NCBI GenBank assembly: GCA_002391625.1
Contig: DGFJ01000031.1
Coordinates: forward strand, 7,460-71,459
Reading direction: 5' to 3'
Length of the DNA stretch: 64,000 nucleotides
DNA from: Ruminococcaceae bacterium UBA3903
GTDB lineage: Bacteria > Bacillota > Clostridia > Oscillospirales > Acutalibacteraceae
Shown here: piece after piece, positions 7,762 to 16,603 of the stretch
How the letters are laid out: each line of letters starts with the position of its first letter
How positions within the stretch are numbered: the stretch's first letter is position 1
Made by a program: the position numbers and the translations under genes
The notes under the pieces: generated by a model
Seen by the model: only the letters and a program-made list of their open reading frames with translations
Database searches by the model: none
Told to the model about the DNA's origin: nothing

Positions 7762-9741
7762 TTATAGAATTGGTATTATTTTAGCTATATACTGTTGAAT
7801 CAAGATAACATCCTTCATATTTATGGTGCTACTTTTATCAACGTTTGCAACATATTTTTGCTTCTCTGACAATTCAGTGATTTTAGCTAGATACTGCTGC
7901 AGTAATATAACGTCCTTCATATCAACAGCTCCATCTAATGTAACATCTCCCATTAATTCGGTTGGAGCTTCTGTTACATTATAGATGCGTTCCTTGTGTG
8001 CAGTTTTTCCATCATTATCCTTTATTGTTACCCTTACAACGTACTGACCAACTGTATCAGCTGACCAATCAAATGTATTAGAGGATGAAAAGCTCTGCAT
8101 TTCCTTGTCATTTACTGAAAACTTATATTCGTAGGGTTTTGTACCGCCTGATGCTGTGGCTGTAAATCTTATTGATTCACCAGTCTTTAGGCTATCACCC
8201 GACTTGCTGGCTGTAAAGCTGCTAACCTTTGGATCGCCCGCTGGTGTAATAGCATCCACGCTATCAATCTCATAAATTTTAGTAACAGTTGCATTCTTAG
8301 AATTTTGTACTGAAACAGCCACCTTGTACGTTCCCATTTCATCTGGTGTAAAGCTAAAAGAATTATCCAGCTTGTAATAAGGCTTGTTAACCTTTTCGCC
8401 TGATGGACCAGTAACCTCTACCTTATAGAATAACAGGTTTGTTCCAACAACACCGCCTGTAGCAGTAATATCAATAGTTGCCTTTTCATCTACAAGCACC
8501 TCTTTATCGCTTCCACTGGTTGTTATTCTTTTTAATACAGGTCGTACACTGGTAGTATCATCCAGTATTGTATAATCTAAGGTTCTGCTGTTTGTATTGC
8601 CATCGGTATCCTTTACTTCTATTATAAGCTTGTATTCACCAAAATTTTGCGGTGACCACATAACAGAGGATTCCTTTGAATAATCACTAAGCACTGTAGC
8701 TACGCTGCCTGACTGTACAGAGAATTTGTAGGTAATATCGCCGTTACCACCTGTTGCCTCAGCAAATATATTTATATCCGTGTCAGTATATTGAGGTGAA
8801 GCCGCATCTGTACCAACCTTTTTAAACTGAACAGCGCTGGTGTCGTACTCTTCCCAAACATTTGTCTTATTATTGTAAATCATTGACTGACCTGTTTTAA
8901 TATCCAAATTATCAGATTGCTGTGAACCGTTATTAAAAATAACCGAGCCAACATACTCTTGGGGAATTGCCAACACATAATAGCCATTAGGATCCTTATG
9001 GGTATCTGTCAGCTTTACACCTGGCCAACCATTATTCATGGAACCGTTCCAATAGTAAACGTTACACGTTGTCCATCCAGCCTCATTATTCAGATACACA
9101 TATGCACCTGAAAACGCAACCTTTGTATATGTATAGGATTTACTTACTGTTGCTGTTCCATCACCCGCTGCTAAATCCAGCGTGATTTTATCGCCGATTT
9201 TAGCGTCAGCACCAATGGTTATTATTTGACCATTAGTATAGGCTGTAGCACTGCCCCCATTAACAGAATACGTTGCTGATGTTGAGTTTTTAGCTGCCAA
9301 TTTAACATCTAATTTATCTGTAAATGAAGATGTGCCTGGTGTAGCACCTACGCTGGGCTTTTTATCTGCATCCTCATAGTAGCTCCATGCACCATCCGCC
9401 TGTTTAGTATCAGCGTCTGTGCTGATTTTAAATATTTTGTCCTCGCCCTGAAGGGTTTGGTCCTTTGTTTGATAGCCGCCACAGTTAAAAATAATATTTT
9501 CCTGCTCTGCCGGCATCTCATAGGAATAAATGCTGCCCTTTACTAATTTCATTGGTGTTCCCGGCCAATCGCTGTTTGTTCCACCTGTACCCCATACATA
9601 GCAATTTGGGGTACCTGTCCAGCTTGTGGGCTTTTCAAAGTAGACCATATCTCCCTGTGCTGCAAAGGCGACAGTGGTCGCCCCTGCACACATTGACAAT
9701 ATCAGTAGTAGAGATAAAAATAAGCTAGTAATTTTTTTCAT
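7762..9741 (-). CDS. Secreted starch-binding protein: two CBM26, Ig-like repeats, dockerin (copy 1)
   Basis: 659-residue non-catalytic starch-adherence protein. Signal peptide about 1-28; CBM26 about 30-123 (VYFEKPTSW, CYVWG, WPGTPM); a small beta domain about 130-207; second CBM26 about 210-298 (VYYWNG, WPGVKL, VIFNNG); three Ig/PKD-like repeats about 305-590, each with the frame KDxDGxT/N; C-terminal type I dockerin about 596-659. The first dockerin calcium loop (GDVTLDGAVDMKD) is canonical; the second (NVDKSSTINMKD) is weaker. Family knowledge: such a dockerin would plug into a cohesin scaffold and hold substrate for amylases. No catalytic domain is visible. ATG with AGGAGG; 39 bases after the upstream amylase. 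Confidence 0.88.
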   Translation of the reverse strand: MKKITSLFLSLLLILSMCAGATTVAFAAQGDMVYFEKPTSWTGTPNCYVWGTGGTNSDWPGTPMKLVKGSIYSYEMPAEQENIIFNCGGYQTKDQTLQGEDKIFKISTDADTKQADGAWSYYEDADKKPSVGATPGTSSFTDKLDVKLAAKNSTSATYSVNGGSATAYTNGQIITIGADAKIGDKITLDLAAGDGTATVSKSYTYTKVAFSGAYVYLNNEAGWTTCNVYYWNGSMNNGWPGVKLTDTHKDPNGYYVLAIPQEYVGSVIFNNGSQQSDNLDIKTGQSMIYNNKTNVWEEYDTSAVQFKKVGTDAASPQYTDTDINIFAEATGGNGDITYKFSVQSGSVATVLSDYSKESSVMWSPQNFGEYKLIIEVKDTDGNTNSRTLDYTILDDTTSVRPVLKRITTSGSDKEVLVDEKATIDITATGGVVGTNLLFYKVEVTGPSGEKVNKPYYKLDNSFSFTPDEMGTYKVAVSVQNSKNATVTKIYEIDSVDAITPAGDPKVSSFTASKSGDSLKTGESIRFTATASGGTKPYEYKFSVNDKEMQSFSSSNTFDWSADTVGQYVVRVTIKDNDGKTAHKERIYNVTEAPTELMGDVTLDGAVDMKDVILLQQYLAKITELSEKQKYVANVDKSSTINMKDVILIQQYIAKIIPIL

Positions 9742-9780
9742 GGCTTTACCCTCCTGTAAAGTAACACAATTTACGTCACA

Positions 9781-12165
9781 TTATTTTAGATAAGAACCGC
9801 TATCGCCAATCTTACCATCAATACCTGTAAAACCGTTAGAGCTTAACACATAAGCTCTCATGTTGCCCTTACCAGAGGCTGCGATAGATAGCTTACCATC
9901 TGTTACATTTTTAATATCACCTGTAACAGCATCTACATATTTACCATTTGGAACACCTGTAAATGTGGCTGCGTTTGTAACCGCTACACATACAAAGCTG
10001 TCCACGCCCTGTGTAGCATCTGTATAGCGGCGTTTAAATGCCATATCTCCAGACACGCCCTCTGTGGAATACTGACCCTTTTGTAAGGCTGGTATTTCAC
10101 GTCTAATTTGATTTAGTCTGGTAATATGCTTTGCTAGTGGTGAGTTTAAGGTATCAGCTACCGTTCCGCTGGCTGTATATTGGCTAAAATCTGTAGCAGT
10201 TACGCTGCCCTCCAGATAATCACCATAGTATGCACGTCCTGTGGTGCTAAGGGGAGCGTTAGGACCTACGTCGATAACCGAGCCCTTTTTGAACTCTACC
10301 TCGCCGCCGTAATACAAGCAAGGTATTCCACGGAATGTAAACATCAGGCTTAGGTTTTCTGCCCAAGTAGCTGTACCACCTGCAAATCTATCCTTTTGAC
10401 CTCTGTCTGGTGAGTAGTCATGAGATTCAACATAAACAACGTTCCATGTTGAATCGTTAAAATACTTATCCTCTGCCTTTGCTATACCAAATGCATTGCT
10501 GGCATCGTCAAACTGCCAATGCATTTGAAAGTCAATAGCTCCCAAGCCAGACGATTGGCTGTAATCTGGAGTATGATATTCATTGCCGTTTAAAAGTGCG
10601 TTGGTGCTGGTTGGCTGATTATTAACGTTATCGTATTCCGCCCAATGCTTCAATGTTAGGCTCATATTGTCGTTTACGTTTTCAGGAGTATTTGTCCATT
10701 TCCACTGGCTTGAATATGAGTCGTCTGGCTCATCCCATGTATAAAATGGTACAGATTCACTGGCATGATCTCTATACCATACCTGTGAGTAACGACAACA
10801 AATCTCACCAAACATATAGAAGTTTTGACCACCAATAGCATTTAATTGTTTGTTAAACATTGTGTTCAGCGATAAACGTGAAATGTGTCTGGCTGTGTCT
10901 ACTCTGAAACCGTCAACACCCATGCCTATATAATTTCCATAAATATCTACTAGCTTTTCGGCTACATCTGGGTTTTCAGTGTTCAAATCTACACAGTCAC
11001 CAGCAATCTGACAATACTTTGCAGTATAGTCATCCCAGTTCAAGCTTTGCCAGTAACCATTATGATAATAGTTGTTTGAATTATATACGTCACTGGTTGA
11101 AACCTTATCTGAGCTGGCAGCATCTGCCAATGCATTAGCCGCCAAGGTACCGCTGTTAACATTTTGTGAGGCTGTTTTTAGCTGCTTCATCAAATCCAGT
11201 CGTTCATCATGCTGGACAGATGGTTTTTGTGCATAATATTCCTCCGCAGAGCTTAGTCCGTATTTACTTAACAAGCTTTCACTTGGTATCATAGATGTTT
11301 CAATATTTCCTAAATCCTGTATAGATGAATATTCCTTATCAAATAAGTTGGCAAAGGTTTTTTCTCCAAAATTGCCCGTATGCTGTAAAACTACATCCTG
11401 AACAATTTTCATATCCTTTGCATGGGCGGCATTAATTAGATCCTGATACGTTGCTCCATCACTTTCATAACGTACATCAACAGTTGAAAAATCAAATGCA
11501 TGATAACCATGATAATCATATCCACTGGCATTTGTAACAACAGGAGTTATCCAGATAGCACTAAAGCCCAATGCTTTAATATAATCCAGCTTATCTATTA
11601 AGCCTTGAAAATCTCCACGCCATGCAGGGTCGCTGTCAGGGTTATTAGCCTGTGCATCATCCCAGCAATGAACATTGTTGCCTGTATCTCCATCAAAGAA
11701 ACGTGTGGTAATTACAAAGTAAATTGTATCCTCACGCATATCCGTTGTTTCATAAGGGTCTTCCTTTTCTGGATTAGTACCATACCAACGATTTTCTTTA
11801 TACCAGTATTCACCTGATGAACCTCTGGTTAGCTCCTTACTTTGGTTGTCACCATCAATAAACAGCATATTAATCTTGGTAATATTGTCAAATGTATATG
11901 TGTACCAGTTGTCACCCTGGCTGCTGTCCTTTTCCATAGGTGAACCTGGATACTCTGTTTCTATGTTTTGCGGCAAGCTGTTCCAGTAATATATGGTTGG
12001 TGTTAAACCAGATGTGCTTTTATAATGAACAACAATCTTATTACCATCTACAGCTGCCCCTGCTTCTTCATCGTTTGTTGATGCCGCAGATGTAGTAAAT
12101 ACCCCTATAGTAGCTACCAGCACAATGGCTAGTAAAACTGCTACAACCTTTTTTATTCGTATCAC
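9781..12165 (-). CDS. Secreted GH13 alpha-amylase with N-terminal starch-binding module (copy 2)
   Basis: 794-residue paralogue of the amylase at 5480-7735 with the same plan: signal peptide about 1-28, CBM26-like module about 43-125, GH13 barrel, C-terminal beta domain, no dockerin. Catalytic regions: II VDGFRVDTARHI, III YMFGEICC, IV YVESHDYSPD. Region I reads DVVLQHT, where copy 1 has the usual DVVWNHT; Gln for Asn there is unusual for GH13 and may alter subsite -1. It also has an insertion of about 40 residues after region I rich in Ala/Ser/Asn. GTG start with GGGAGG. Substrate range may differ from copy 1, but that cannot be read from sequence. Confidence 0.92.
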   Translation of the reverse strand: MIRIKKVVAVLLAIVLVATIGVFTTSAASTNDEEAGAAVDGNKIVVHYKSTSGLTPTIYYWNSLPQNIETEYPGSPMEKDSSQGDNWYTYTFDNITKINMLFIDGDNQSKELTRGSSGEYWYKENRWYGTNPEKEDPYETTDMREDTIYFVITTRFFDGDTGNNVHCWDDAQANNPDSDPAWRGDFQGLIDKLDYIKALGFSAIWITPVVTNASGYDYHGYHAFDFSTVDVRYESDGATYQDLINAAHAKDMKIVQDVVLQHTGNFGEKTFANLFDKEYSSIQDLGNIETSMIPSESLLSKYGLSSAEEYYAQKPSVQHDERLDLMKQLKTASQNVNSGTLAANALADAASSDKVSTSDVYNSNNYYHNGYWQSLNWDDYTAKYCQIAGDCVDLNTENPDVAEKLVDIYGNYIGMGVDGFRVDTARHISRLSLNTMFNKQLNAIGGQNFYMFGEICCRYSQVWYRDHASESVPFYTWDEPDDSYSSQWKWTNTPENVNDNMSLTLKHWAEYDNVNNQPTSTNALLNGNEYHTPDYSQSSGLGAIDFQMHWQFDDASNAFGIAKAEDKYFNDSTWNVVYVESHDYSPDRGQKDRFAGGTATWAENLSLMFTFRGIPCLYYGGEVEFKKGSVIDVGPNAPLSTTGRAYYGDYLEGSVTATDFSQYTASGTVADTLNSPLAKHITRLNQIRREIPALQKGQYSTEGVSGDMAFKRRYTDATQGVDSFVCVAVTNAATFTGVPNGKYVDAVTGDIKNVTDGKLSIAASGKGNMRAYVLSSNGFTGIDGKIGDSGSYLK

Positions 12166-12201
12166 GTTAATGCCTCCCTAATAAGTTGCATAATGGTGAA
12201 T

Positions 12202-14034
12202 TTATTCTAATACTGTTTTTCCTGCTAAATACTGCTGTATTTTTAGTGCGTCACGCAGATTAATTGAACCATCCTTGTTAGCATCAGCAGCCAGCTTTTG
12301 TGTAGCTGTCATGCTGTCTACTGAATATCCATCCAGCAGAGCCATACATTTCTGGATATACAATGCGTCACGTAGGTTAACTACACCATCAGCATTAGCA
12401 TCTCCTAAAACATATTCTGTAGTGCTAATAGTGTACTGCATTGTAGCAGCTGCTGTCTTACCAGCAGAATCCTTAACTGTCACACCTAATGTATATATGC
12501 CATCCGCTGTTGGCTGCCATACATATGTATTAGTTGCAGAGTAAGCCTTTACCACACTACCATTAACAGTGTACTCGTATGTGTAAGGTGCAGTACCGTT
12601 TGCACCCTGTGCTGTCAACGTTACTTTTGTATTCTTTGGCTGTGGTGAGCTTACACTAGCAGTAAATGAGCCTACTGTAGGATTGTTAGCAGCAGAATCA
12701 CATTCAATTGAATATGACTTTGTTACAGTTTTGTTAGCTGAGTTCTGTACGGAAACATCAACTGTATATGTACCCTTTTGTGTTGGTGTAAAGTTCAGTG
12801 TATTGCCTGTTCTGTAATATACAGTATTTACAGAGCTGCCATTTGGATCCTTTATAGCAATTTTGTAGAACAATAGGTTAGTTCCTGTTTTACCGCCTGA
12901 AGCCTTTACAGCTACATCTGTTGATGTGCCAGGTGCAACAGTAGAACCAGTAGATGGTGTAATACCCTTTAATACAGGCTCAACCGCTAAAGTATCGTCC
13001 TTAATTTCATATGCTAAGGTCTTTTTGTTTGTGTTGCCATCTGTATCCTTAACTTCTACTACTACTGAGTAAGAGCCAGCAGTTGTTGGTGTCCAAACAA
13101 CCTGGTTTACAGATGAGTAATCGCTAAGTACAGCTGAACCAACTGAGAATTTGTACTGATAACTGCCGCTACCACCAGAAGCATTGGCTGACAATGTAAT
13201 GTCTGTTTCTTTGTACTGAGGTGATACACAGTCAGCTGTTACTGCCAGCTTTACTGCACTGGTATCGTAATCAGTCCAAGAAGCTGTTTTGTTATCGTAA
13301 ATTCGGCATTGTCCTGCACTGATTTTTAAGTCAGCACTTTTTCCAGAACCGTTATTATTAAAGATAACACCTGCGTCTGACGCCGCGATATATTCGGCTG
13401 GAATGTCAACTACATAGTTGCCCTCTCCGTCCTTATCGTTATCTGTCAGCTGTACCCCAGGCCAAGTTCCGTTGCTTTTGTTGCCGTTCCAATAATAAAC
13501 GTAACAGCTAGACCAGCTGGCTGCGTTTTTAAGTGCCGCTGTTGCACCCTCACCAGATGGTGTGGCTGGCTGAGTAGCGCTTGTTGGATTTGTGGTACTG
13601 GTGGGACTTGTTGGGTTGGTTGGATTGGTTGGGTCTACTGGGTTAGAATAGGCACTCCAAGCGCCTGTTGCCTTACCACCAGATTCACCAGTAACCTTAA
13701 ATATCTGATTTCCACCTGTGATGGTTAAATCAGCAGTTTGAATACCGCTAGCGTTGAAAATAAGGTTTTTCTGATCACCAGCCATTTTGTAAGAATAGAT
13801 GTTGCCCTCTACAAGTGTCATTGTTGCCCCCGGCCAAGCAGAGTTAGCACCGCTAGTGCCACCCCAAGCATAGCAGTTAGGCGTTCCCGACCAACTTGTT
13901 GGTTTTTCGAAATAGACCACATCACCAGAAGCGGCACCAACGGAAATTGATGATGTCCCCGCAATGGTAAACATTGTAATCAGCATTGCAATTACAAGTA
14001 GAATGCTAGTCTTTTTCTGCGTTTTTTTGACCAT
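12202..14034 (-). CDS. Secreted starch-binding protein: two CBM26, Ig-like repeats, dockerin (copy 2, first operon gene)
   Basis: 610-residue paralogue of 7762-9741. Signal peptide about 1-35; CBM26 about 36-128 (VYFEKPTSW, CYAWGG, WPGATM); a Pro/Thr/Asn-rich linker (repeats of NPT/SPT, about 132-165) where copy 1 has a folded beta domain; second CBM26 about 168-258; three Ig/PKD-like repeats about 262-540; type I dockerin about 545-610. Both dockerin calcium loops are canonical here (DANADGVVNLRD and DANKDGSINLRD), so this copy is the better candidate for tight cohesin binding. Start ATG with GGAGGAG. It heads the operon; an extended -10 promoter lies about 75 bases upstream. Confidence 0.88.
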   Translation of the reverse strand: MVKKTQKKTSILLVIAMLITMFTIAGTSSISVGAASGDVVYFEKPTSWSGTPNCYAWGGTSGANSAWPGATMTLVEGNIYSYKMAGDQKNLIFNASGIQTADLTITGGNQIFKVTGESGGKATGAWSAYSNPVDPTNPTNPTSPTSTTNPTSATQPATPSGEGATAALKNAASWSSCYVYYWNGNKSNGTWPGVQLTDNDKDGEGNYVVDIPAEYIAASDAGVIFNNNGSGKSADLKISAGQCRIYDNKTASWTDYDTSAVKLAVTADCVSPQYKETDITLSANASGGSGSYQYKFSVGSAVLSDYSSVNQVVWTPTTAGSYSVVVEVKDTDGNTNKKTLAYEIKDDTLAVEPVLKGITPSTGSTVAPGTSTDVAVKASGGKTGTNLLFYKIAIKDPNGSSVNTVYYRTGNTLNFTPTQKGTYTVDVSVQNSANKTVTKSYSIECDSAANNPTVGSFTASVSSPQPKNTKVTLTAQGANGTAPYTYEYTVNGSVVKAYSATNTYVWQPTADGIYTLGVTVKDSAGKTAAATMQYTISTTEYVLGDANADGVVNLRDALYIQKCMALLDGYSVDSMTATQKLAADANKDGSINLRDALKIQQYLAGKTVLE

Positions 14035-14107
14035 TTTTTCTCCTCCTATAATGAAAATTTATGACATTGGAGCAGGCAAAGTTATACCTATCCCAATTCT
14101 CTATTAG

Positions 14108-14116
14108 ATTATAACA
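14108..14116 (-). promoter_or_regulatory. Extended -10 promoter of the starch operon
   Basis: Minus strand TGTTATAAT: an extended TGn motif joined to a perfect -10 (TATAAT). No good -35 hexamer is visible at 17 bases, which suggests dependence on the extended -10 or on an activator. The rest of 14035-14273 is a T/A-rich leader with no gene. Confidence 0.6.
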
Positions 14117-14273
14117 TTACAACCAGCTTTTTTATTTTTCTTTGAGAAAATTAAAACTAGCTGTTTCTACAGACTTTTTTTATTCTTTTTGTAATATCAT
14201 ACAGCGAATTCACACTTTCCACCAAATATTGTCTTATTATTTAGTAATACCTGCATAAAAACTCCTAAAAATT

Positions 14274-14320
14274 CAAAAAAAGCACGAACACTATTGATGA
14301 TCAGTGTCCCTGCTTTTTTT
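14274..14320 (-). terminator. Terminator after the PadR gene
   Basis: A-run, stem GCACG-AACACT pairing imperfectly with AGTGT-CCCTGC, then T-run; usable on both strands. It separates padR from the starch-operon promoter. Between it and padR is a perfect 8-bp palindrome with 5-base centre (AATATTTG and CAAATATT, 14332-14352), possibly a further hairpin. Confidence 0.7.
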
Positions 14321-14437
14321 AAATCAGCTTTAATATTTGTACTGCAAATATTAACTCTGTATATTTAGAGTTTTTATTCTTTTTATGAGTTTCAGTATTC
14401 TTTGTTTATATTGTATTTCTCTTTTTTTAGTAGAAAA

Positions 14438-14779
14438 TTAGTCCTCTTCTAGGATATTTCTGCCCATAACATTTTGAATTCCAGTGTTAATTGCACGGTA
14501 TTCATCAATTATAGATTTCAAATAATCTGTACCGCTAGCCTCTAGGTGATAATATTTACGCAGTCTTTTTCCTACAATTTCCTGACGGTCTGTAATAACA
14601 CCCTTTTCAATTAAACGATATAATGTTGGGTACAATGAGCCTTCTGGCATAACAAAAAAACCGTCACTTCTCTCTCGCAGTTCTTGTGCTAGCTGGTAAC
14701 CATACATATCCTCTTTTTCCAATAAGAATAGTATTAGCATTTCTGATGTGCCTTTTTTTAGATTTTCTGATATTCCCAT
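14438..14779 (-). CDS. PadR-family transcriptional regulator
   Basis: 113-residue winged-helix repressor of the PadR-s1 type. Seen: helix-turn-helix LIL FLLEKEDMYGYQLAQEL (about residues 15-33), the PEGSLYPTLYRLIEKGVI recognition helix and turn (about 45-62), the wing with GKRLRKYYHL, and a dimerisation helix at the C-terminus. Family knowledge: PadR proteins commonly repress drug-export genes and release on binding small aromatic or drug ligands. It is divergent from the MATE exporter 275 bases away, so it probably controls that gene. AGGAGG ahead of ATG 14779. Ligand unknown. Confidence 0.88.
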   Translation of the reverse strand: MGISENLKKGTSEMLILFLLEKEDMYGYQLAQELRERSDGFFVMPEGSLYPTLYRLIEKGVITDRQEIVGKRLRKYYHLEASGTDYLKSIIDEYRAINTGIQNVMGRNILEED

Positions 14780-14993
14780 AACATTTGCCTCCTTTTTTTG
14801 TTTTTAGCCTATTATTATCTCTTTGTTAACAGTAGGCCAACTAAATACTCTTTTTTTAATCTATAGAACAAGTCGATACTGTAACTCTAAAGTAATTGTA
14901 CAATAATTTGAAATAAAAAGCAATACCAAGAATCATTATTTGCTGTGAATTATATGTGAATTTTTTCCAAATATCAAAAATATTCTTAATTGA

Positions 14994-15022
14994 TTGACAT
15001 ATTCAAGAATTTATCATAAAAT
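14994..15022 (+). promoter_or_regulatory. Promoter of the MATE exporter gene
   Basis: -35 TTGACA (14994-14999), 17-base spacer, -10 TAAAAT (15017-15022). An inverted repeat ATTCTT...AAGAAT spans the -35 and part of the spacer and is a candidate operator for the neighbouring PadR regulator (inference). Confidence 0.7.
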
Positions 15023-15054
15023 TTCCTTAGTAACTTTTTACGTGGGGTGACTAT

Positions 15055-16386
15055 ATGGAAACCAAAAAGCTAACACTGTTTCATCTGGCATGGCCAATAT
15101 TTATAGAAACCGCTTTGTTTATGCTGTTAGGCTTTGTGGATGTATTTGTACTTAGCAAATATGATGATGTTGCAGCCTCTGCTGTCAGCACCGCCAACCA
15201 AGCTGTATCTATCTGCACCTTAGTTTTTACCATTATTTCAGGTGCCAGCGCTGTTCTGATTTCACAAAATTTAGGTGCGGGCAATAAAGAAAACGCCTCT
15301 CGTATAGCCGCTCTGTCAATATCCTTTAACATAATATTAGGAATAATCATCAGTGCTGTGCTGGTTATTTTTAATCAGCCTATACTTGAGTTTATCGGGG
15401 CAAAGGATAAGGTGCTGGAATACGCCACACAATATCTGCAAATTGTGGGTGGCTTTATATTTTTACAGGCATTAATGGGTGCATTAGTAGTAATTATTCG
15501 CAATCATGGTCACACACAAATTTCCATGTATGTTACGGTGGCAATGAACATCATTAACACCACCCTTGACATTATATTTGTTCTGGGATTATTAGGAATG
15601 CCACGTATGGGTATCGCTGGCGTTGCAATAGCCACTAGCCTTAGCCGTGTTGTTGGCACAATAGTACTGCTTATCATATTATTTATAAAAATTGAAAAGC
15701 CTTCAATTTTTAAATTACTAAAGCCATTCCCCTACAGGGAAGTCAAAAACCTGCTGAAAATTGGTGTACCCTCGGCATTTGAATCATTTAACTACAATCT
15801 GTCGCAGCTGGTAGTAACTGCCATTGTTCTAAACTTTTTAACAACTACAGAGCTGGTAACAAAAACATATGTTCAGAATATTGCAATGTTTTTTTACATA
15901 TTCTCTGTATCAATAGGACAAGCATCTCAAATACTTGTAGGACACTTGGTTGGTGCTAAAAAGTATGATGAAGCCTATAAATCTGGTTTGCGTTCCTTCA
16001 GAACCGCTTTGACAATAACCATGGCAATGTGTGTGCTGGGTATAATTTTTCGTATCCAGTTAATGAATTTATTTACAGACGACCCTGCTGTTATTGTGGC
16101 TGGCTCTACATTAATACTGCTAAATATATTCATCGAATTAGGCAGAACCAGTAATTTAGTTATTATTAACAGCCTGCGTGGCGCAGGAGATGTTGTCTTT
16201 CCAACGACTGCTGCTATTTTCTCAATGTGGACATTAAGCACATTAGGCTCATACCTGTTAGCGGTAGTTCTTGGCATGGGATTAAACGGACTATGGATAG
16301 CCTTTGCTGCCGACGAGTGCTTTAGAGGAATATTAATGCTGTGGCGTTGGAAAAGTGGAAAATGGCGTACAAAGGCTTTGACATAA
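15055..16386 (+). CDS. MATE-family multidrug efflux transporter
   Basis: 443-residue polytopic inner-membrane protein with about 12 hydrophobic segments in two similar halves, the hallmark of MATE/NorM exporters, which expel cationic drugs or metabolites using Na+ or H+ gradients. Typical signatures: an N-terminal LAWPIFIE entry helix, the GFVDVFVLSKY segment after helix 1, and ISQNLGAGNKENA, the conserved loop of the first half, mirrored by GHLVGAKKYDEAY in the second. Full length for the family. ATG with GGGGTG ahead. Divergent from the PadR regulator, which is its probable repressor. Substrate unknown. Confidence 0.9.
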   Translation: METKKLTLFHLAWPIFIETALFMLLGFVDVFVLSKYDDVAASAVSTANQAVSICTLVFTIISGASAVLISQNLGAGNKENASRIAALSISFNIILGIIISAVLVIFNQPILEFIGAKDKVLEYATQYLQIVGGFIFLQALMGALVVIIRNHGHTQISMYVTVAMNIINTTLDIIFVLGLLGMPRMGIAGVAIATSLSRVVGTIVLLIILFIKIEKPSIFKLLKPFPYREVKNLLKIGVPSAFESFNYNLSQLVVTAIVLNFLTTTELVTKTYVQNIAMFFYIFSVSIGQASQILVGHLVGAKKYDEAYKSGLRSFRTALTITMAMCVLGIIFRIQLMNLFTDDPAVIVAGSTLILLNIFIELGRTSNLVIINSLRGAGDVVFPTTAAIFSMWTLSTLGSYLLAVVLGMGLNGLWIAFAADECFRGILMLWRWKSGKWRTKALT

Positions 16387-16469
16387 TACATTATGTTCAA
16401 GCTTAGATATATGTTTAGAAAGCTAATATTATGGTAATGGCTTTATGTAACCACAATCAGTTAGACTTT

Positions 16470-16517
16470 ATTGCGTAGGGGCTTTATGCTGCTACGCAAT
16501 TTTTATGCAGCATAAAG
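16470..16517 (+). terminator. Terminator with two overlapping alternative hairpins
   Basis: Hairpin 1: ATTGCGTAG (16470-16478) pairs with CTACGCAAT (16492-16500), followed by TTTTAT, a standard terminator. Hairpin 2: CTTTATGCTGC (16482-16492) pairs perfectly with GCAGCATAAAG (16507-16517), using the loop of hairpin 1. The two cannot form together. Confidence 0.75.
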
Positions 16518-16603
16518 GGTGAGCCTGTATTATACCAAGGGTCAGCTTGATTCCCCTTAAAATATAAAAGGAATTGCTCATACATTAGCCTTTATCATAA
16601 CCC

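Noticed and set aside
5480..12165. Dockerin on the two amylases
   Set aside because: I looked for paired DxNxDG loops at their C-termini; they end in an ordinary GH13 beta domain without any.
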